Shown here piece after piece: positions 42,939 through 52,269 of a DNA stretch of 64,000 nt. The stretch is taken from positions 27,765 to 91,764 of the forward strand of contig NZ_ASCA01000033.1 of assembly GCF_002760245.1 (NCBI RefSeq). The letters are read 5' to 3'. The notes beneath the pieces are model-generated. The model was not told where the DNA came from. It did no database searches and saw only the letters and a program-made list of their open reading frames with translations. Both the position numbers and the translations under genes were made by a program. This DNA comes from Streptococcus suis YS161 (GTDB taxonomy: Bacteria > Bacillota > Bacilli > Lactobacillales > Streptococcaceae). Position 1 is the first letter of the stretch. Every line of letters begins with the position of its first letter.

Positions 42939-43500
42939 GATAGCTCTCCATAGCCTCCTCAACTTCCGCCAGATCAATCCCAAACAGCTCCAAGCGTTTG
43001 AGCAGTTGCTTCCCGTTGCAGTAGCCGATGCGGAGCTTCTCTCCCAGATACTCCCTCCGCTTGCGACTGTCTCCGCCCATAAGGAGCCCTAAGCGCATTA
43101 GATCTGACTTGGTGATGTCAAAGTTATGTTCATCATCATAGTAGCCACGCACGCCTGCTAAAGCCTTTTCCAAGTCCTCAAAGCTGGCGTGTTCAATGCC
43201 CAAGGACCGCCCTTTTGTCTTGGACTTAGGGGCAGCTTCGTCCCGCTGTAAGAAAGCGTGTTTGACCGTGGGAATGGCCTGCATAATGATTTTCCGAATC
43301 CGCTCCCCATTGTAGTCTGGGTCAGTAAAGACAATGACGCCACGCAGGTCATGGAGTTTCCCAATGCGTTCCAAGTCATCGTCTGATATGGCAGAGCCCC
43401 TGGTTTCGTAGGTATCCACCTCGTAAAACCGTTTCAAGTTTGCCGTGTCGTCCTTGCCCTCGACAACGAGGACTTCTTGTATCTTAATTTTCTGAGTCAA
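42931..43500 (-). CDS. rnmV: Ribonuclease M5
   Basis: 189 aa from a TTG at 43500, giving an N-terminus (TQKIKIQEVLVVEGKDDTAN) that lines up with other RNase M5 proteins. An ATG 7 codons upstream is the alternative. The Toprim domain is visible: VVEGKDD, IVFTDPDYNGERIR. It matures 5S rRNA. It overlaps tatD, and AAGGAG lies upstream. Confidence 0.9.
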   Translation of the reverse strand: MTQKIKIQEVLVVEGKDDTANLKRFYEVDTYETRGSAISDDDLERIGKLHDLRGVIVFTDPDYNGERIRKIIMQAIPTVKHAFLQRDEAAPKSKTKGRSLGIEHASFEDLEKALAGVRGYYDDEHNFDITKSDLMRLGLLMGGDSRKRREYLGEKLRIGYCNGKQLLKRLELFGIDLAEVEEAMESYHG

Positions 43501-44266
43501 TTCTGAACAAACTCCTTGCATTCTCGTAGGTCGCTCTCGCCACCTCTTCGACCGACTGGTTGCGAAGTTGGGCCAACATATCCACCACATATCTGGTGTA
43601 GCCGGTGCGATTTTCCCGACCACGCTTGGGAACAGGCGCTAAGTAGGGTGCGTCCGTCTCGACCAAGATTTTTTCTAGGGGCAATGCTTGCGCCGCTTCC
43701 TGAAGTTCGACGGCTTTTTTGAAGGTCACCACTCCCGAGAAGGAGATGTGCATGCCCAGGTCCATGAAGGCTTGAGCCTCCTCCAGCTTGCCAGAGAAGG
43801 AATGCATGATGCCTCCACGCGGGCCGACGCCGACTTCCTTGATGATCTGGTAAGTATCTTCCAGAGCGTCACGAGTATGAACCACAAAGGGCAAATCCAG
43901 CTGCTTGGCCAGCTCCATCTGCCGCTTGAAGACACGAGCCTGGGTTTCCTTATCAGCCGTCATCCAGTAGTAATCCAGTCCAATCTCTCCCAGGGCAATG
44001 ACCTTGGGATGTTTGAGTGCCTCAAGCAAGTAGCTTTCTACTTCCTCGTCATAGGTGCCAGCCTCTGTCGGATGCCAGCCCAATGTCAGATAAATTTCAG
44101 GGTGCTGGTCAGCAAGCTCCCTAGCCTTGTCAATGGTTGCTCGGTCAAAACCAACGACATTGTGGAGGGTGATCCCCATTTCCTTGGCAAAGTCTAATTC
44201 TTCTTGGACCCGACCGTCAAACTGCTCAACGTTGAGGTGGGTATGTGTATCAAAAATTTGTATCAT
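43484..44266 (-). CDS. tatD: TatD-family metal-dependent DNase
   Basis: 260 aa TIM-barrel metal hydrolase. Ligand motifs: IFDTHTHLN, GEIGLDYYW, PFVVHTRDA, MHSFSG and VETDAPYLAP. Family members act as 3'-5' exonucleases on DNA and D-aminoacyl substrates. First gene of the tatD-rnmV unit. Confidence 0.93.
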   Translation of the reverse strand: MIQIFDTHTHLNVEQFDGRVQEELDFAKEMGITLHNVVGFDRATIDKARELADQHPEIYLTLGWHPTEAGTYDEEVESYLLEALKHPKVIALGEIGLDYYWMTADKETQARVFKRQMELAKQLDLPFVVHTRDALEDTYQIIKEVGVGPRGGIMHSFSGKLEEAQAFMDLGMHISFSGVVTFKKAVELQEAAQALPLEKILVETDAPYLAPVPKRGRENRTGYTRYVVDMLAQLRNQSVEEVARATYENARSLFRIDSEN

Positions 44267-44322
44267 CGTTCCATCACTTTCTTTCCTACTATTGTAACAT
44301 ATTTCAGAAGATTCTTATGAGA

Positions 44323-44355
44323 AGAAAAAAACCAGCAGACTCGAGTTTCTGCTGG
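44323..44355 (-). terminator. Terminator of rpmH
   Basis: CCAGCAGA and TCTGCTGG enclose an 8-nt loop, followed on the minus strand by TTTTTTT. Confidence 0.9.
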
Positions 44356-44372
44356 CTTCTCTTTTCATCTTC

Positions 44373-44510
44373 TTATGCTACAGTAAGAACTTTACGTCCC
44401 TTACGGCGACGAGCAGCTAACACGCGACGGCCGTTTTTAGTTGCCATACGGCTACGGAAACCGTGTTTACGCGCGCGACGGATTTTACTTGGTTGAAAAG
44501 TACGTTTCAC
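44373..44510 (-). CDS. rpmH: 50S ribosomal protein L34
   Basis: 45 aa, reading [20 protein letters not shown] after the initiator, then the motif [17 protein letters not shown]. The start codon is GTG at 44510 with GAGGAGG about 8 bases upstream. It lies beside khpB, yidC and rnpA as in most Firmicutes, though separated from rnpA here. Confidence 0.95.
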
Positions 44511-44655
44511 AATGAATACCTCCTCTTAGATTCTTGTATTCGTTTAGCCGGCTAGTTTTGATCAGTTACTAAACATACCAAACTATTTTATATAAATTCT
44601 GTTCGTTTGTCAAGCTATTCTGCCATACTTTTAGGAAAGAATCAGAAAATCATTG

Positions 44656-44680
44656 AAAAAAGAGGACTAGCCTCTTTTTA
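44656..44680 (-). terminator. Terminator of the rnpA-yidC-khpB operon
   Basis: AAAAAGAGG and CCTCTTTTTT form the stem and T run on the minus strand; it begins within the stop codon of khpB. Confidence 0.85.
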
Positions 44681-45673
44681 ATCATGATTCCCTTCAATAT
44701 CTACAACGACATAGCGGTTTGGTTCGCTACCTTCTGAATAGCTTGTCAAACCATCCATTTTTGAGATAATACGGTGGATAATTTTACGTTCGCTACTTGA
44801 CATCGGATCTGTATGGTAGGCTTCCTGCTCTGCCAAAACACGTTCTGCCAATTTTTGTGCGTAGCCTTGAAGAACCTCTGCGCGGTGTTCTACATAATCA
44901 TTCACATTGATTGTGATATAGAAATTACGCTCATAACGGTTGTATAAGAAGTTCTGAGCCAAAAGTTGCAAAGCCTTTAAGACTTTTCCGTGATAACCGA
45001 TAACACGACCTGGTTCATTGGTATCCACTTGAATATTGATTGTACGGCGATTATGACTTGTATCAATACGCGCCTCAACATCCATATCATCCAGAATTTC
45101 TTGTACATAAGCTGTCACTTCCGAAACAACTTGTTCAATATCATACTGGGGCTCAATCTTAATATCTAAATCAGCAAAATTATCTGCTTGATTTTCTGAG
45201 ACGACTTCTTGATTTACGTCTTCCTTAGCAGATGTTGTTGCATCTGTAGTAGTTAGCAAATCCTCTGAAAGAATTTCAATCCGACCTGTTTCTTCCAAAA
45301 TCGTTGTCGCTTCTTTTTCATTTTTCAAGATCTGCGCTTTAATATCATCATCAAGCGTTTGACCAGACTTTTCAAATTCTTTCACCGCTGCAACAACTTT
45401 TCCTAGGTCAATCGTAGCCTCTGAAACGCTTTTTACTGGTTCATTGAGGTCATTAATTTCATCTGGAACACCGCGAACTGCTTTCTGATTAGCCTTAACA
45501 ACCGTTGTTTCATTGATAACATCAATATCCACAATCGCTGGCTTTCTACCGAAACCAAGGAAACCTTTTTTCTCACGCGCAACCACAGTAATATGTGCTT
45601 TTTTTCGAGGAATATTTAGCTCTACCAAGCCATTTTGGATGGCCTCTTCAACACTTGCTCCTGTAAATTTCAT
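44678..45673 (-). CDS. khpB: RNA-binding protein KhpB (Jag/EloR)
   Basis: 331 aa starting MKFTGASVEEAIQNGLVELN. A Jag-N domain (about 1-50) is followed by an acidic linker, a KH domain with RVIGYHGKVLKALQLLAQN and an R3H domain with SSERKIIHRIISKMDGLTSYSEG. With KhpA it binds small RNAs and mRNAs and influences cell elongation. The start at 45673 is set by AGGAGAG; the frame extends 29 codons upstream into the end of yidC. Confidence 0.92.
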   Translation of the reverse strand: MKFTGASVEEAIQNGLVELNIPRKKAHITVVAREKKGFLGFGRKPAIVDIDVINETTVVKANQKAVRGVPDEINDLNEPVKSVSEATIDLGKVVAAVKEFEKSGQTLDDDIKAQILKNEKEATTILEETGRIEILSEDLLTTTDATTSAKEDVNQEVVSENQADNFADLDIKIEPQYDIEQVVSEVTAYVQEILDDMDVEARIDTSHNRRTINIQVDTNEPGRVIGYHGKVLKALQLLAQNFLYNRYERNFYITINVNDYVEHRAEVLQGYAQKLAERVLAEQEAYHTDPMSSSERKIIHRIISKMDGLTSYSEGSEPNRYVVVDIEGNHD

Positions 45674-45692
45674 CTTCTCTCTCCTAGTTTTC

Positions 45693-46505
45693 CTATTTCT
45701 TTTTCTGTGCTTTTTTCTGTGCCCGTCGGATTTTTGCCTGACGCTCTTTTTCCGCATCAATTTTCGCTTGACGCTCTGCTATTATTTTAAAAGGATTATT
45801 GAACACCAAGGTTTGAGCAACCTGATAGGCATTTGACACTGTCCAATACAAAGCCACCCCACTAGCAGCTGCCACAGCAAAGAAAAAAATCACCACGGGC
45901 ATGGCATAGGTCATAATTGTCATAGCCATATTCTTCTCAATTGCTGATTTATTGGTCAACCATGAGCTGAGGAATGTAAACACTGCAGCCATAATCGGCA
46001 AAATAAAGAGCGGGTCCGGCTCCCCAAGATTTAACCAAAGGAAGTGACCTACTTTCAAGGCTTCAACACGTGTCAGAGCTTGAAAGAGGGCCAAAAGGAT
46101 TGGCATTTGAATAAAGAGCGGAATCATGGACGCTCTCATGCTGACGCCATTCTCTTTGTAGAGAGCTTGCGTTGCTTCATAGAGCTGCTGGCGACTTTCC
46201 ATATCCGTTCCTGGATACTCCGCTTGCAACTTTTTCAGCTGAGGTTGAAGCTCCTGCATCTTCCGTGAGGAATTCATCTGTATTTGGAACAACGGCAACA
46301 GAAGGGTTCGAATTAAAATGGTAAAAAGTATAATACCGATTCCAATTTGACCGTTGATAGATAGGAACTGAATAATGCTGGCAAACCAGTAAATTAATCT
46401 ATCCCATGCATCTGTAGATTGACTGGTCACTGGCCCTGTTCCGCAGGCTGTTAAAACAATTAGAGATACTACCAGTAGACCTGCCCATTTAACTTTCTTT
46501 TTCAA
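45693..46505 (-). CDS. yidC: Membrane protein insertase YidC
   Basis: 270 aa. A lipoprotein signal peptide (VLTACG) precedes five membrane helices, and the C-terminus is strongly basic ([16 protein letters not shown]), used for ribosome contact. An arginine is present in the first core helix ([15 protein letters not shown]). It inserts membrane proteins with or without SecYEG. Overlaps rnpA by 17 bases. Confidence 0.95.
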   Translation of the reverse strand: MKKKVKWAGLLVVSLIVLTACGTGPVTSQSTDAWDRLIYWFASIIQFLSINGQIGIGIILFTILIRTLLLPLFQIQMNSSRKMQELQPQLKKLQAEYPGTDMESRQQLYEATQALYKENGVSMRASMIPLFIQMPILLALFQALTRVEALKVGHFLWLNLGEPDPLFILPIMAAVFTFLSSWLTNKSAIEKNMAMTIMTYAMPVVIFFFAVAAASGVALYWTVSNAYQVAQTLVFNNPFKIIAERQAKIDAEKERQAKIRRAQKKAQKKK

Positions 46506-46848
46506 TCACAACACCTTCCTGGTATAGTTTAGCTAGTTTCAAAACATGGATGAGGTTTTGCTTCATTTCTTGATAGGACAATTCCTCTACACCTTTTCGA
46601 GCAATGATAACAAAGTCATCTGCTACCAGTTGATGTTGGCATTCAATTAAGATGTGACGAATCCTGCGCTTAATCTTATTTCGCATGACAGCGTTTCCCA
46701 ATTTTTTGCTGACAGATAAACCTACTCGGAAATGCTTTTGCTCTTTAGGTAATCGGTAGACAACAAACCTCCGATTGGCGACATTGTTTCCTTTTGTAAA
46801 AATGTCATTAAAATCTCGTTCACGCTTGACACGATAGCTTTTTTTCAA
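46489..46848 (-). CDS. rnpA: Ribonuclease P protein component
   Basis: 119 aa with the RNR motif in [15 protein letters not shown] and an N-terminal [20 protein letters not shown] typical of the family. It binds the RNase P RNA and aids removal of tRNA 5' leaders. A -10 (TATAAT, minus strand) is at 46879-46884. Confidence 0.95.
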   Translation of the reverse strand: MKKSYRVKRERDFNDIFTKGNNVANRRFVVYRLPKEQKHFRVGLSVSKKLGNAVMRNKIKRRIRHILIECQHQLVADDFVIIARKGVEELSYQEMKQNLIHVLKLAKLYQEGVVIEKES

Positions 46849-46918
46849 ACTGCCACTCCATCTTTCAAAATTACTTCTATTATACCATAAAATTCAAAAA
46901 AGCCAATAAACATACCGT

Positions 46919-48313
46919 TTAGAGGCCTTTCGAAGCGATTATTTGTGCTTTTGCTTGCTGAATTTGCTGGCGAATGGATTCAAATCCAGTTCCACCTAGC
47001 GAATTTCTGCGTAAAACGGCTGTTTCCGATTCTAAAGCTGTATAAATATCCGGTTCAATGACAGGCGACAGCTCTTGATAACGTTCCAAAGGAACATCTT
47101 GTAAATAATAGCCTGCCTTGCTGCATTCTAATACCAATTTACCTACAATCTCATGCGCCTGGCGGAAAGGTAGGCCCTTGCTGGCCAGATAATCTGCCAA
47201 CTCTGTCGCATTTGAAAAGTCCTTCTCTGTCGATTGAGCCATCCTTTCCTTATGGACTGTCATAGATTGCAACATCCCTGCCAAAATATCGATAGATACT
47301 AAAATCGTTTCCGCACTATCAAACATGCCTTCCTTGTCTTCTTGCAAGTCCTTATTATAGGTTAAAGGCAGGGATTTCATGACTGTCAGTAGGCCAACTA
47401 AGTTCCCATAAACTCTACCAGTTTTCCCCCGAATCAGCTCAGCCATATCTGGATTTTTCTTCTGAGGCATGATGGAAGAACCTGTTGAAAAGGTATCAGA
47501 CAAGGTGACAAATTGGTATTCATGTGAACACCAGTTGATGATTTCTTCACACAAACGCGACATGTGCATCATGAGGATACTGGCATTTGACAGAAATTCC
47601 AAGATAAAATCACGGTCAGACACCGCATCAAGAGAATTACTATAGGGCTTAGCAAATCCCATCAAATCCGACGTCATCTGACGGTCAATCGGAAAGGTTG
47701 TCCCTGCCAAAGCCGCCGCACCAAGTGGGGAGATGTCTGTGTGTTGAATATTGAAATCAAACCGTTCCTTATCACGCTGAAACATATTGAAATAGGCCAA
47801 CAAATGCTGGGCAAAGCTAATAGGCTGGGCATGTTGCAAATGTGTATAGCCCGGCATGATGGTCTCCACATGTTGCTCCGCCACGTCCAGCAAGACCTCC
47901 TGCAAGTTAGTCAACTTGCTGATAACCTGGAACAAGGTATCTTTCAAATAAAGGTGCATATCCGTTGCTACTTGATCGTTACGAGAACGAGCTGTGTGGA
48001 GTTTGCCTGCAACTGAGCCTATTTTATCCGTCAATAGACTTTCGATATTCATGTGAATGTCTTCGTTACGAACATCAAACACTAACTTGCCAGCCTCATG
48101 CTCCTCTAGCAATTCTTCCAAACCAGTTTGAATAGCCTGAGCTTCTTCTTGATTGATAATCCCTGTGGCTCCGAGCATCTTGACATGGGCTAAAGAACCC
48201 TGAATATCATACTTGGCCAGTTTTTGATCAAATCGGATGGAAGCTCCGAATTCTTCAACCCATTCCTCAAGACTGGCTTCAAAGCGACCGCCCCATAATT
48301 TCTTTGCTTCCAT
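46919..48313 (-). CDS. argH: Argininosuccinate lyase
   Basis: 464 aa of the fumarase/aspartase superfamily, with KLWGGRF at the N-terminus, the signature [12 protein letters not shown] and [13 protein letters not shown]. It releases fumarate from argininosuccinate to give arginine. AGGAG lies before the ATG. It is 13 bases after argG and cotranscribed with it. Confidence 0.96.
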   Translation of the reverse strand: MEAKKLWGGRFEASLEEWVEEFGASIRFDQKLAKYDIQGSLAHVKMLGATGIINQEEAQAIQTGLEELLEEHEAGKLVFDVRNEDIHMNIESLLTDKIGSVAGKLHTARSRNDQVATDMHLYLKDTLFQVISKLTNLQEVLLDVAEQHVETIMPGYTHLQHAQPISFAQHLLAYFNMFQRDKERFDFNIQHTDISPLGAAALAGTTFPIDRQMTSDLMGFAKPYSNSLDAVSDRDFILEFLSNASILMMHMSRLCEEIINWCSHEYQFVTLSDTFSTGSSIMPQKKNPDMAELIRGKTGRVYGNLVGLLTVMKSLPLTYNKDLQEDKEGMFDSAETILVSIDILAGMLQSMTVHKERMAQSTEKDFSNATELADYLASKGLPFRQAHEIVGKLVLECSKAGYYLQDVPLERYQELSPVIEPDIYTALESETAVLRRNSLGGTGFESIRQQIQQAKAQIIASKGL

Positions 48314-48326
48314 ACACTCCTACTTT

Positions 48327-49520
48327 CTAGTCTTTTTTATGAATTTCTGCGTTTACCTTAGTCGGCAAGCCCCAAAGCTTGATAAATCCGACTGCCGCGT
48401 CTTGATCAAAAGTATCTGCACTGGTATAAGTTGCTAAGTCTTCGTCATAAAGTGAATTTGGAGATTTCCGAGCGACAACTTTAGCTGTTCCCTTATACAA
48501 TTTCACTTTTGCTGTGCCATTAACAACTGCCTGGGTCTGAGCAAGATAGGCCTTCAAGGCATCTGTTGCTGGATTGAACCACAAACCATTGTAAATCAAG
48601 TTAGAGAGTTCATTTGAAACAATCGGTTTGAAATGCGATACTTCCCGCACCAGGGTCAAATCTTCAATTTCCTTGTGGGCTGTCAGAAGGGTAATAGCAC
48701 CTGGACACTCATAAATTTCACGTGACTTGATTCCGACCAAACGATTTTCCACGTGGTCAATCCGACCCACACCATGCTTACCAGCAATGACATTGAGTTT
48801 TTGAATGAGATTAGCCAGACTTAACTCTTCACCATTTACAGCAACAGGAATCCCTGCTTTAAACTCAATATCGACATACTCAGGAGTATCTGGTGCATTT
48901 TCTGGTGCAGTTGTAATACCAAAAGCATCTTCTGGCGCTTCATTCCATGGATTTTCTAAAACTCCGCACTCATTGGCACGACCCCAAAGGTTTTGGTCGA
49001 CTGAGTAAGGACTGTCCAGGTCAGCTGGGACTGGTACACCATTTTCCTTGGCGAAGATAATTTCCTCTTCACGCGCCCACTTCCACTCACGGACAGGAGC
49101 CACGACTTTCAAGCTTGGATCCAGGGCTGCAATGGCCACCTCAAACCGCACCTGGTCATTTCCCTTGCCAGTACAACCGTGGGCGATAGTGGTTGCTCCT
49201 GTCTTATGAGCCATTTCCACCAACTTTTTAGAAATCAAGGGACGACTGAGAGCCGATACCAGCGGATATTTTTGCTCATAATAGGCATGGGCTTGTAAGG
49301 CAGGTAGGACATATTCTTGAGCGAATTCTTCTTTTACATCCAATACATGGGACTCAATCGCGCCAATGGACAGTGCTTTATCATGAATGAATGCAAGATC
49401 TTTCCCCTCACCTACATCCATACAAACCGCAATTACATCATAGTCTTTTTTCAACCATGCAATCGCAACTGAAGTGTCTAATCCACCTGAATAGGCTAAA
49501 ATCAATTTTTCTTTCGTCAT
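48327..49520 (-). CDS. argG: Argininosuccinate synthase
   Basis: 397 aa. The ATP-binding P-loop AYSGGLDTS is at the N-terminus and [13 protein letters not shown] follows. It joins citrulline and aspartate using ATP. The ATG at 49520 is preferred since AGAG is spaced 7 bases from it. First gene of argGH, with ARG-box-like sites over its promoter. Confidence 0.96.
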   Translation of the reverse strand: MTKEKLILAYSGGLDTSVAIAWLKKDYDVIAVCMDVGEGKDLAFIHDKALSIGAIESHVLDVKEEFAQEYVLPALQAHAYYEQKYPLVSALSRPLISKKLVEMAHKTGATTIAHGCTGKGNDQVRFEVAIAALDPSLKVVAPVREWKWAREEEIIFAKENGVPVPADLDSPYSVDQNLWGRANECGVLENPWNEAPEDAFGITTAPENAPDTPEYVDIEFKAGIPVAVNGEELSLANLIQKLNVIAGKHGVGRIDHVENRLVGIKSREIYECPGAITLLTAHKEIEDLTLVREVSHFKPIVSNELSNLIYNGLWFNPATDALKAYLAQTQAVVNGTAKVKLYKGTAKVVARKSPNSLYDEDLATYTSADTFDQDAAVGFIKLWGLPTKVNAEIHKKD

Positions 49521-49569
49521 AAGCATTCTCTTTTCTAACTTTGATGAGTTTTTATAAAACTTAGTGACT

Positions 49570-49612
49570 ATTATAGTGTATATTTATACTTTTTGCAACA
49601 TAAATATACACA
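49570..49612 (-). promoter_or_regulatory. argGH promoter overlapped by ARG-box-like sites
   Basis: On the minus strand TTGCAA (49593-49598) and TATAAT (49570-49575) are 17 bases apart. The spacer holds AGTATAAATATACAC, and GTGTATATTTATG lies just upstream of the -35. Both resemble streptococcal ARG boxes, so repression by ArgR-type proteins with arginine is likely. Confidence 0.75.
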
Positions 49613-49663
49613 TTTTTAAAAATTTTTTGTAAATTTTCAACCTTGATTTGAAAAGGAATAAAA

Positions 49664-49684
49664 GAAAAAACTGACCGAGGTCAG
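49664..49684 (-). terminator. Terminator-like hairpin between argG and the Nudix gene
   Basis: CTGACC and GGTCAG form a short stem; on the minus strand it is followed by TTTTTT. It would protect argGH from transcripts entering from the rbs side. Confidence 0.6.
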
Positions 49685-49738
49685 CTTTTAGCTCAATAAT
49701 TCCCCAATCATTCCAATGCGCAAACATCCGCAAGATGC

Positions 49739-49767
49739 TTGTCTAACACTTCCAGATTTGCTATAAT
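49739..49767 (+). promoter_or_regulatory. Promoter of the Nudix gene at 49797
   Basis: TTGTCT and TATAAT are 17 bases apart, with TTTG before the -10. AAAAAAGGAG follows before the ATG. Confidence 0.75.
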
Positions 49768-49796
49768 GAATAACCAATCTAAAAAAGGAGCAAAAT

Positions 49797-50291
49797 ATGG
49801 AAACTTGGAATGCCTACACAGCCAACGGCCAACTGACCGACCACCCCCTCACACGCGGAGAAACCATTCCCGACGGTCTCTACCACCTAGTCGTCGAGTG
49901 CATCATTCGCCACCGCGACGGCAGCACCCTCTTCATGCAACGCGACAGCACCAAGCCCTCCTACCCTGACTATTATGAAGCGACAGCAGGAGGCTCGGCT
50001 TTATTTGGGGAAATAGCAGAGCAGGCCATTTTACGCGAAGTCCGCGAAGAGACAGGCATTGAACTGACAGCGACCCAACTCCGCCACCATACACACTTTG
50101 TTGCCCATGATGACCAGTGTATCTTCCACTGCTACTGGGCAGAAACCGACTGGGACAAATTTGCTATCCAAGTCCAAGCCAACGAAACCAGCAACTACAT
50201 CTGGGTCCCGCAAGAAAAACTAAAAGACTTCCTAGAAACAGAACTGGTTATTCCAAGGCAGAAAGACTATGTAGAGAGGTTACTGGCTTAA
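49797..50291 (+). CDS. Nudix hydrolase (isopentenyl-diphosphate-isomerase-like group)
   Basis: 164 aa with the Nudix box GGSALFGEIAEQAILREVRE followed by ETGI. N-terminal features such as ETWNAYTANGQLTDHPLTRG resemble Nudix proteins often labelled YfcD-like. Cytoplasmic, substrate unknown. It is codon-rich in C compared with neighbours at 39-42 kb. Ends at a bidirectional terminator. Confidence 0.85.
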   Translation: METWNAYTANGQLTDHPLTRGETIPDGLYHLVVECIIRHRDGSTLFMQRDSTKPSYPDYYEATAGGSALFGEIAEQAILREVREETGIELTATQLRHHTHFVAHDDQCIFHCYWAETDWDKFAIQVQANETSNYIWVPQEKLKDFLETELVIPRQKDYVERLLA

Positions 50292-50300
50292 CTTCTTACT

Positions 50301-50337
50301 AAAAAACCTCGCAACCGAGCGAGGTTTTCTTTTTTAC
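50301..50337. terminator. Bidirectional terminator between the Nudix gene and rbsB
   Basis: AAAACCTCGC and GCGAGGTTTT form a 10-bp stem with a 6-nt loop and T runs on both strands. Confidence 0.9.
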
Positions 50338-51302
50338 CAGTTGTATTCATCAACATTATCTTTTGTTACAAGGTAAATCGGAGACACAGTTTCTTTTTCC
50401 ACCTCTTTTCCTTGATAATGATCAATAGCTGCTTGGATTGCAATCTCACCCATTTTAGCAGGTTGTTGCGCAATAGTAGCTGTTAATTCTCCTTTTTCAA
50501 TTGCATCATGTGCATCTGGTTGCCCATCAATCCCAACGATTAAGACATTTTGTAATCCAGCAGATTTTACAGCTTGGGCTGCACCAAGGGCCATTTCGTC
50601 GTTCTGAGCGAAAATAACTTGCACATCTTTATTGGCCTGGATCATGTTTTGCGCAGTATTCAGTGCTTGTGCACGGTCAAAGTTTGCGGATTGACTTGAT
50701 AGGACATCGAGTTTTTCTGCCGCAATACTATTAAAACCTTCTCCACGATCAACGGTCGCTGAAGCTCCAGGTACACCTGATAATTCAAAAGCCTTAGCAT
50801 TTTCTCCAAGTTGCTCTACAATGAAATTTGCAGCCATTTTTCCTGCTTCAATGTTATCTGAAGCAACAGTTGTCAACACTTCACCACCGTTACTTCCCCG
50901 GTCAATTAAAATAACTGGAATATTTGCCGTATTTGCAGCTTTGATTGCAGGAACAATTGCATCTGAATCAACTGGATTAATCAAGATTGCATCAACGTTC
51001 TGACTAATAAAGTTTTGCACATCATTTGCCTGTCTTGCTGCGTCATCTTGGGCATCAGCCACCTTCAAACTAACACCAGTTTCTTCGGCATAATTATCTA
51101 AACCATTTTTCATAGCTACAAAGTAAGGGTTATTAGTGGTCGAAATGGATACTCCAAGGTTCAATTCTGTAGCATCTTTTTTGGTTACTTCCCCTGATGA
51201 TGTTTGACTACTTGTTCCTAAACCAGTAGTCCCACAAGCTCCTAGAATAATCAACAAAGAGGCTAGAAAGGCTAGAAAGCCTATTTTTTTAGTAGATTTC
51301 AT
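50334..51302 (-). CDS. rbsB: Ribose ABC transporter substrate-binding lipoprotein RbsB
   Basis: 322 aa. Signal peptide with lipobox LGAC, then a periplasmic-binding-protein type 1 fold (NPYFVAMKNGLDNYAEE, DAILINPVDSDAI, GIDGQPDA). It captures ribose outside the cell and delivers it to RbsC. Last gene of the rbsRKDACB operon. Confidence 0.93.
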   Translation of the reverse strand: MKSTKKIGFLAFLASLLIILGACGTTGLGTSSQTSSGEVTKKDATELNLGVSISTTNNPYFVAMKNGLDNYAEETGVSLKVADAQDDAARQANDVQNFISQNVDAILINPVDSDAIVPAIKAANTANIPVILIDRGSNGGEVLTTVASDNIEAGKMAANFIVEQLGENAKAFELSGVPGASATVDRGEGFNSIAAEKLDVLSSQSANFDRAQALNTAQNMIQANKDVQVIFAQNDEMALGAAQAVKSAGLQNVLIVGIDGQPDAHDAIEKGELTATIAQQPAKMGEIAIQAAIDHYQGKEVEKETVSPIYLVTKDNVDEYNW

Positions 51303-51322
51303 GTGTAAACTCCTTTATTATT

Positions 51323-52267
51323 TTATGGTTTAGCTACTTTAAAACGATCAAGAAGAACTGCAATTAAAATAACAATCCCTTTGACAACTTGCTGCCAAAA
51401 AGCAGAAACGCCAATGATATTCAATCCATTATTGAGGACTCCGATAATCAGGGCACCAATCAAAGTTCCTAAAATACGACCTTTGCCTCCAGATAAGGAT
51501 GTTCCACCAAGAACAACCGCTGCAATGGCATCCATTTCATAACTTGCCCCTGCTGTTGGCTGGGCTGAACTTAGACGGGAAGTGATGATCAAACCTGAAA
51601 TGGCTGCCATCATGCCTGAAATCGTATAAATAATCATTTTAACCTTATTCAACTTGACACCTGAGATATACGCTGCTTTCTCGTTCCCTCCTAGAGCGTA
51701 AACGGATTTCCCAAAGGCTGTTTTATGAAGTAGAATATACAATAATACAAAAACCAAGAACATCAAGATGACCGGAAATGGTATCCCAACGATATAACCC
51801 TGTCCCAAAAATTGGAATAAAAAACTGTCACTCAAGCCCTGGGTCATTGGATTCCCATTGGTATAAACCAAGGTCGCTCCTCTAAAAATTGTCATCGTTG
51901 CCAGTGTGACGATAAAGGGGGCTAATTTCCCATAAGCTACTAATAAACCATTGAGCATTCCAAGACAACCTCCGAGCAGTATGGCTACTAAAATAGCTAT
52001 AGGAACTGGAAATCCTGTTGCAATCAGTCCTGCCGATAAGGCACTAGATAGGGCCAAGACAGAACCTACTGACAAGTCAATCCCTCCCGTCAGGATGACA
52101 AAGGTCATCCCGAATGCAATGAAGCCATTCGCGGTTACTTGAAGCAAAAGGTTCAACAAATTATTTGTTGTTAAAAAATTAGGATTCATAATGGTAATAA
52201 CAACCATTAACCCTATCAATGCTATCAAAGTTGTAAACTCTGACATGTATTTCATCGCTTGTTTCAC
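51323..52267 (-). CDS. rbsC: Ribose ABC transporter permease RbsC
   Basis: 314 aa with about eight to ten membrane helices and the family motifs FVILTGGIDLSVGSVLALS and AVVLGGTSLSGGKG. It forms the ribose channel with RbsA as ATPase. The gap to rbsA is 2 bases. Confidence 0.94.
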   Translation of the reverse strand: MKQAMKYMSEFTTLIALIGLMVVITIMNPNFLTTNNLLNLLLQVTANGFIAFGMTFVILTGGIDLSVGSVLALSSALSAGLIATGFPVPIAILVAILLGGCLGMLNGLLVAYGKLAPFIVTLATMTIFRGATLVYTNGNPMTQGLSDSFLFQFLGQGYIVGIPFPVILMFLVFVLLYILLHKTAFGKSVYALGGNEKAAYISGVKLNKVKMIIYTISGMMAAISGLIITSRLSSAQPTAGASYEMDAIAAVVLGGTSLSGGKGRILGTLIGALIIGVLNNGLNIIGVSAFWQQVVKGIVILIAVLLDRFKVAKP

Positions 52268-52269
52268 TC

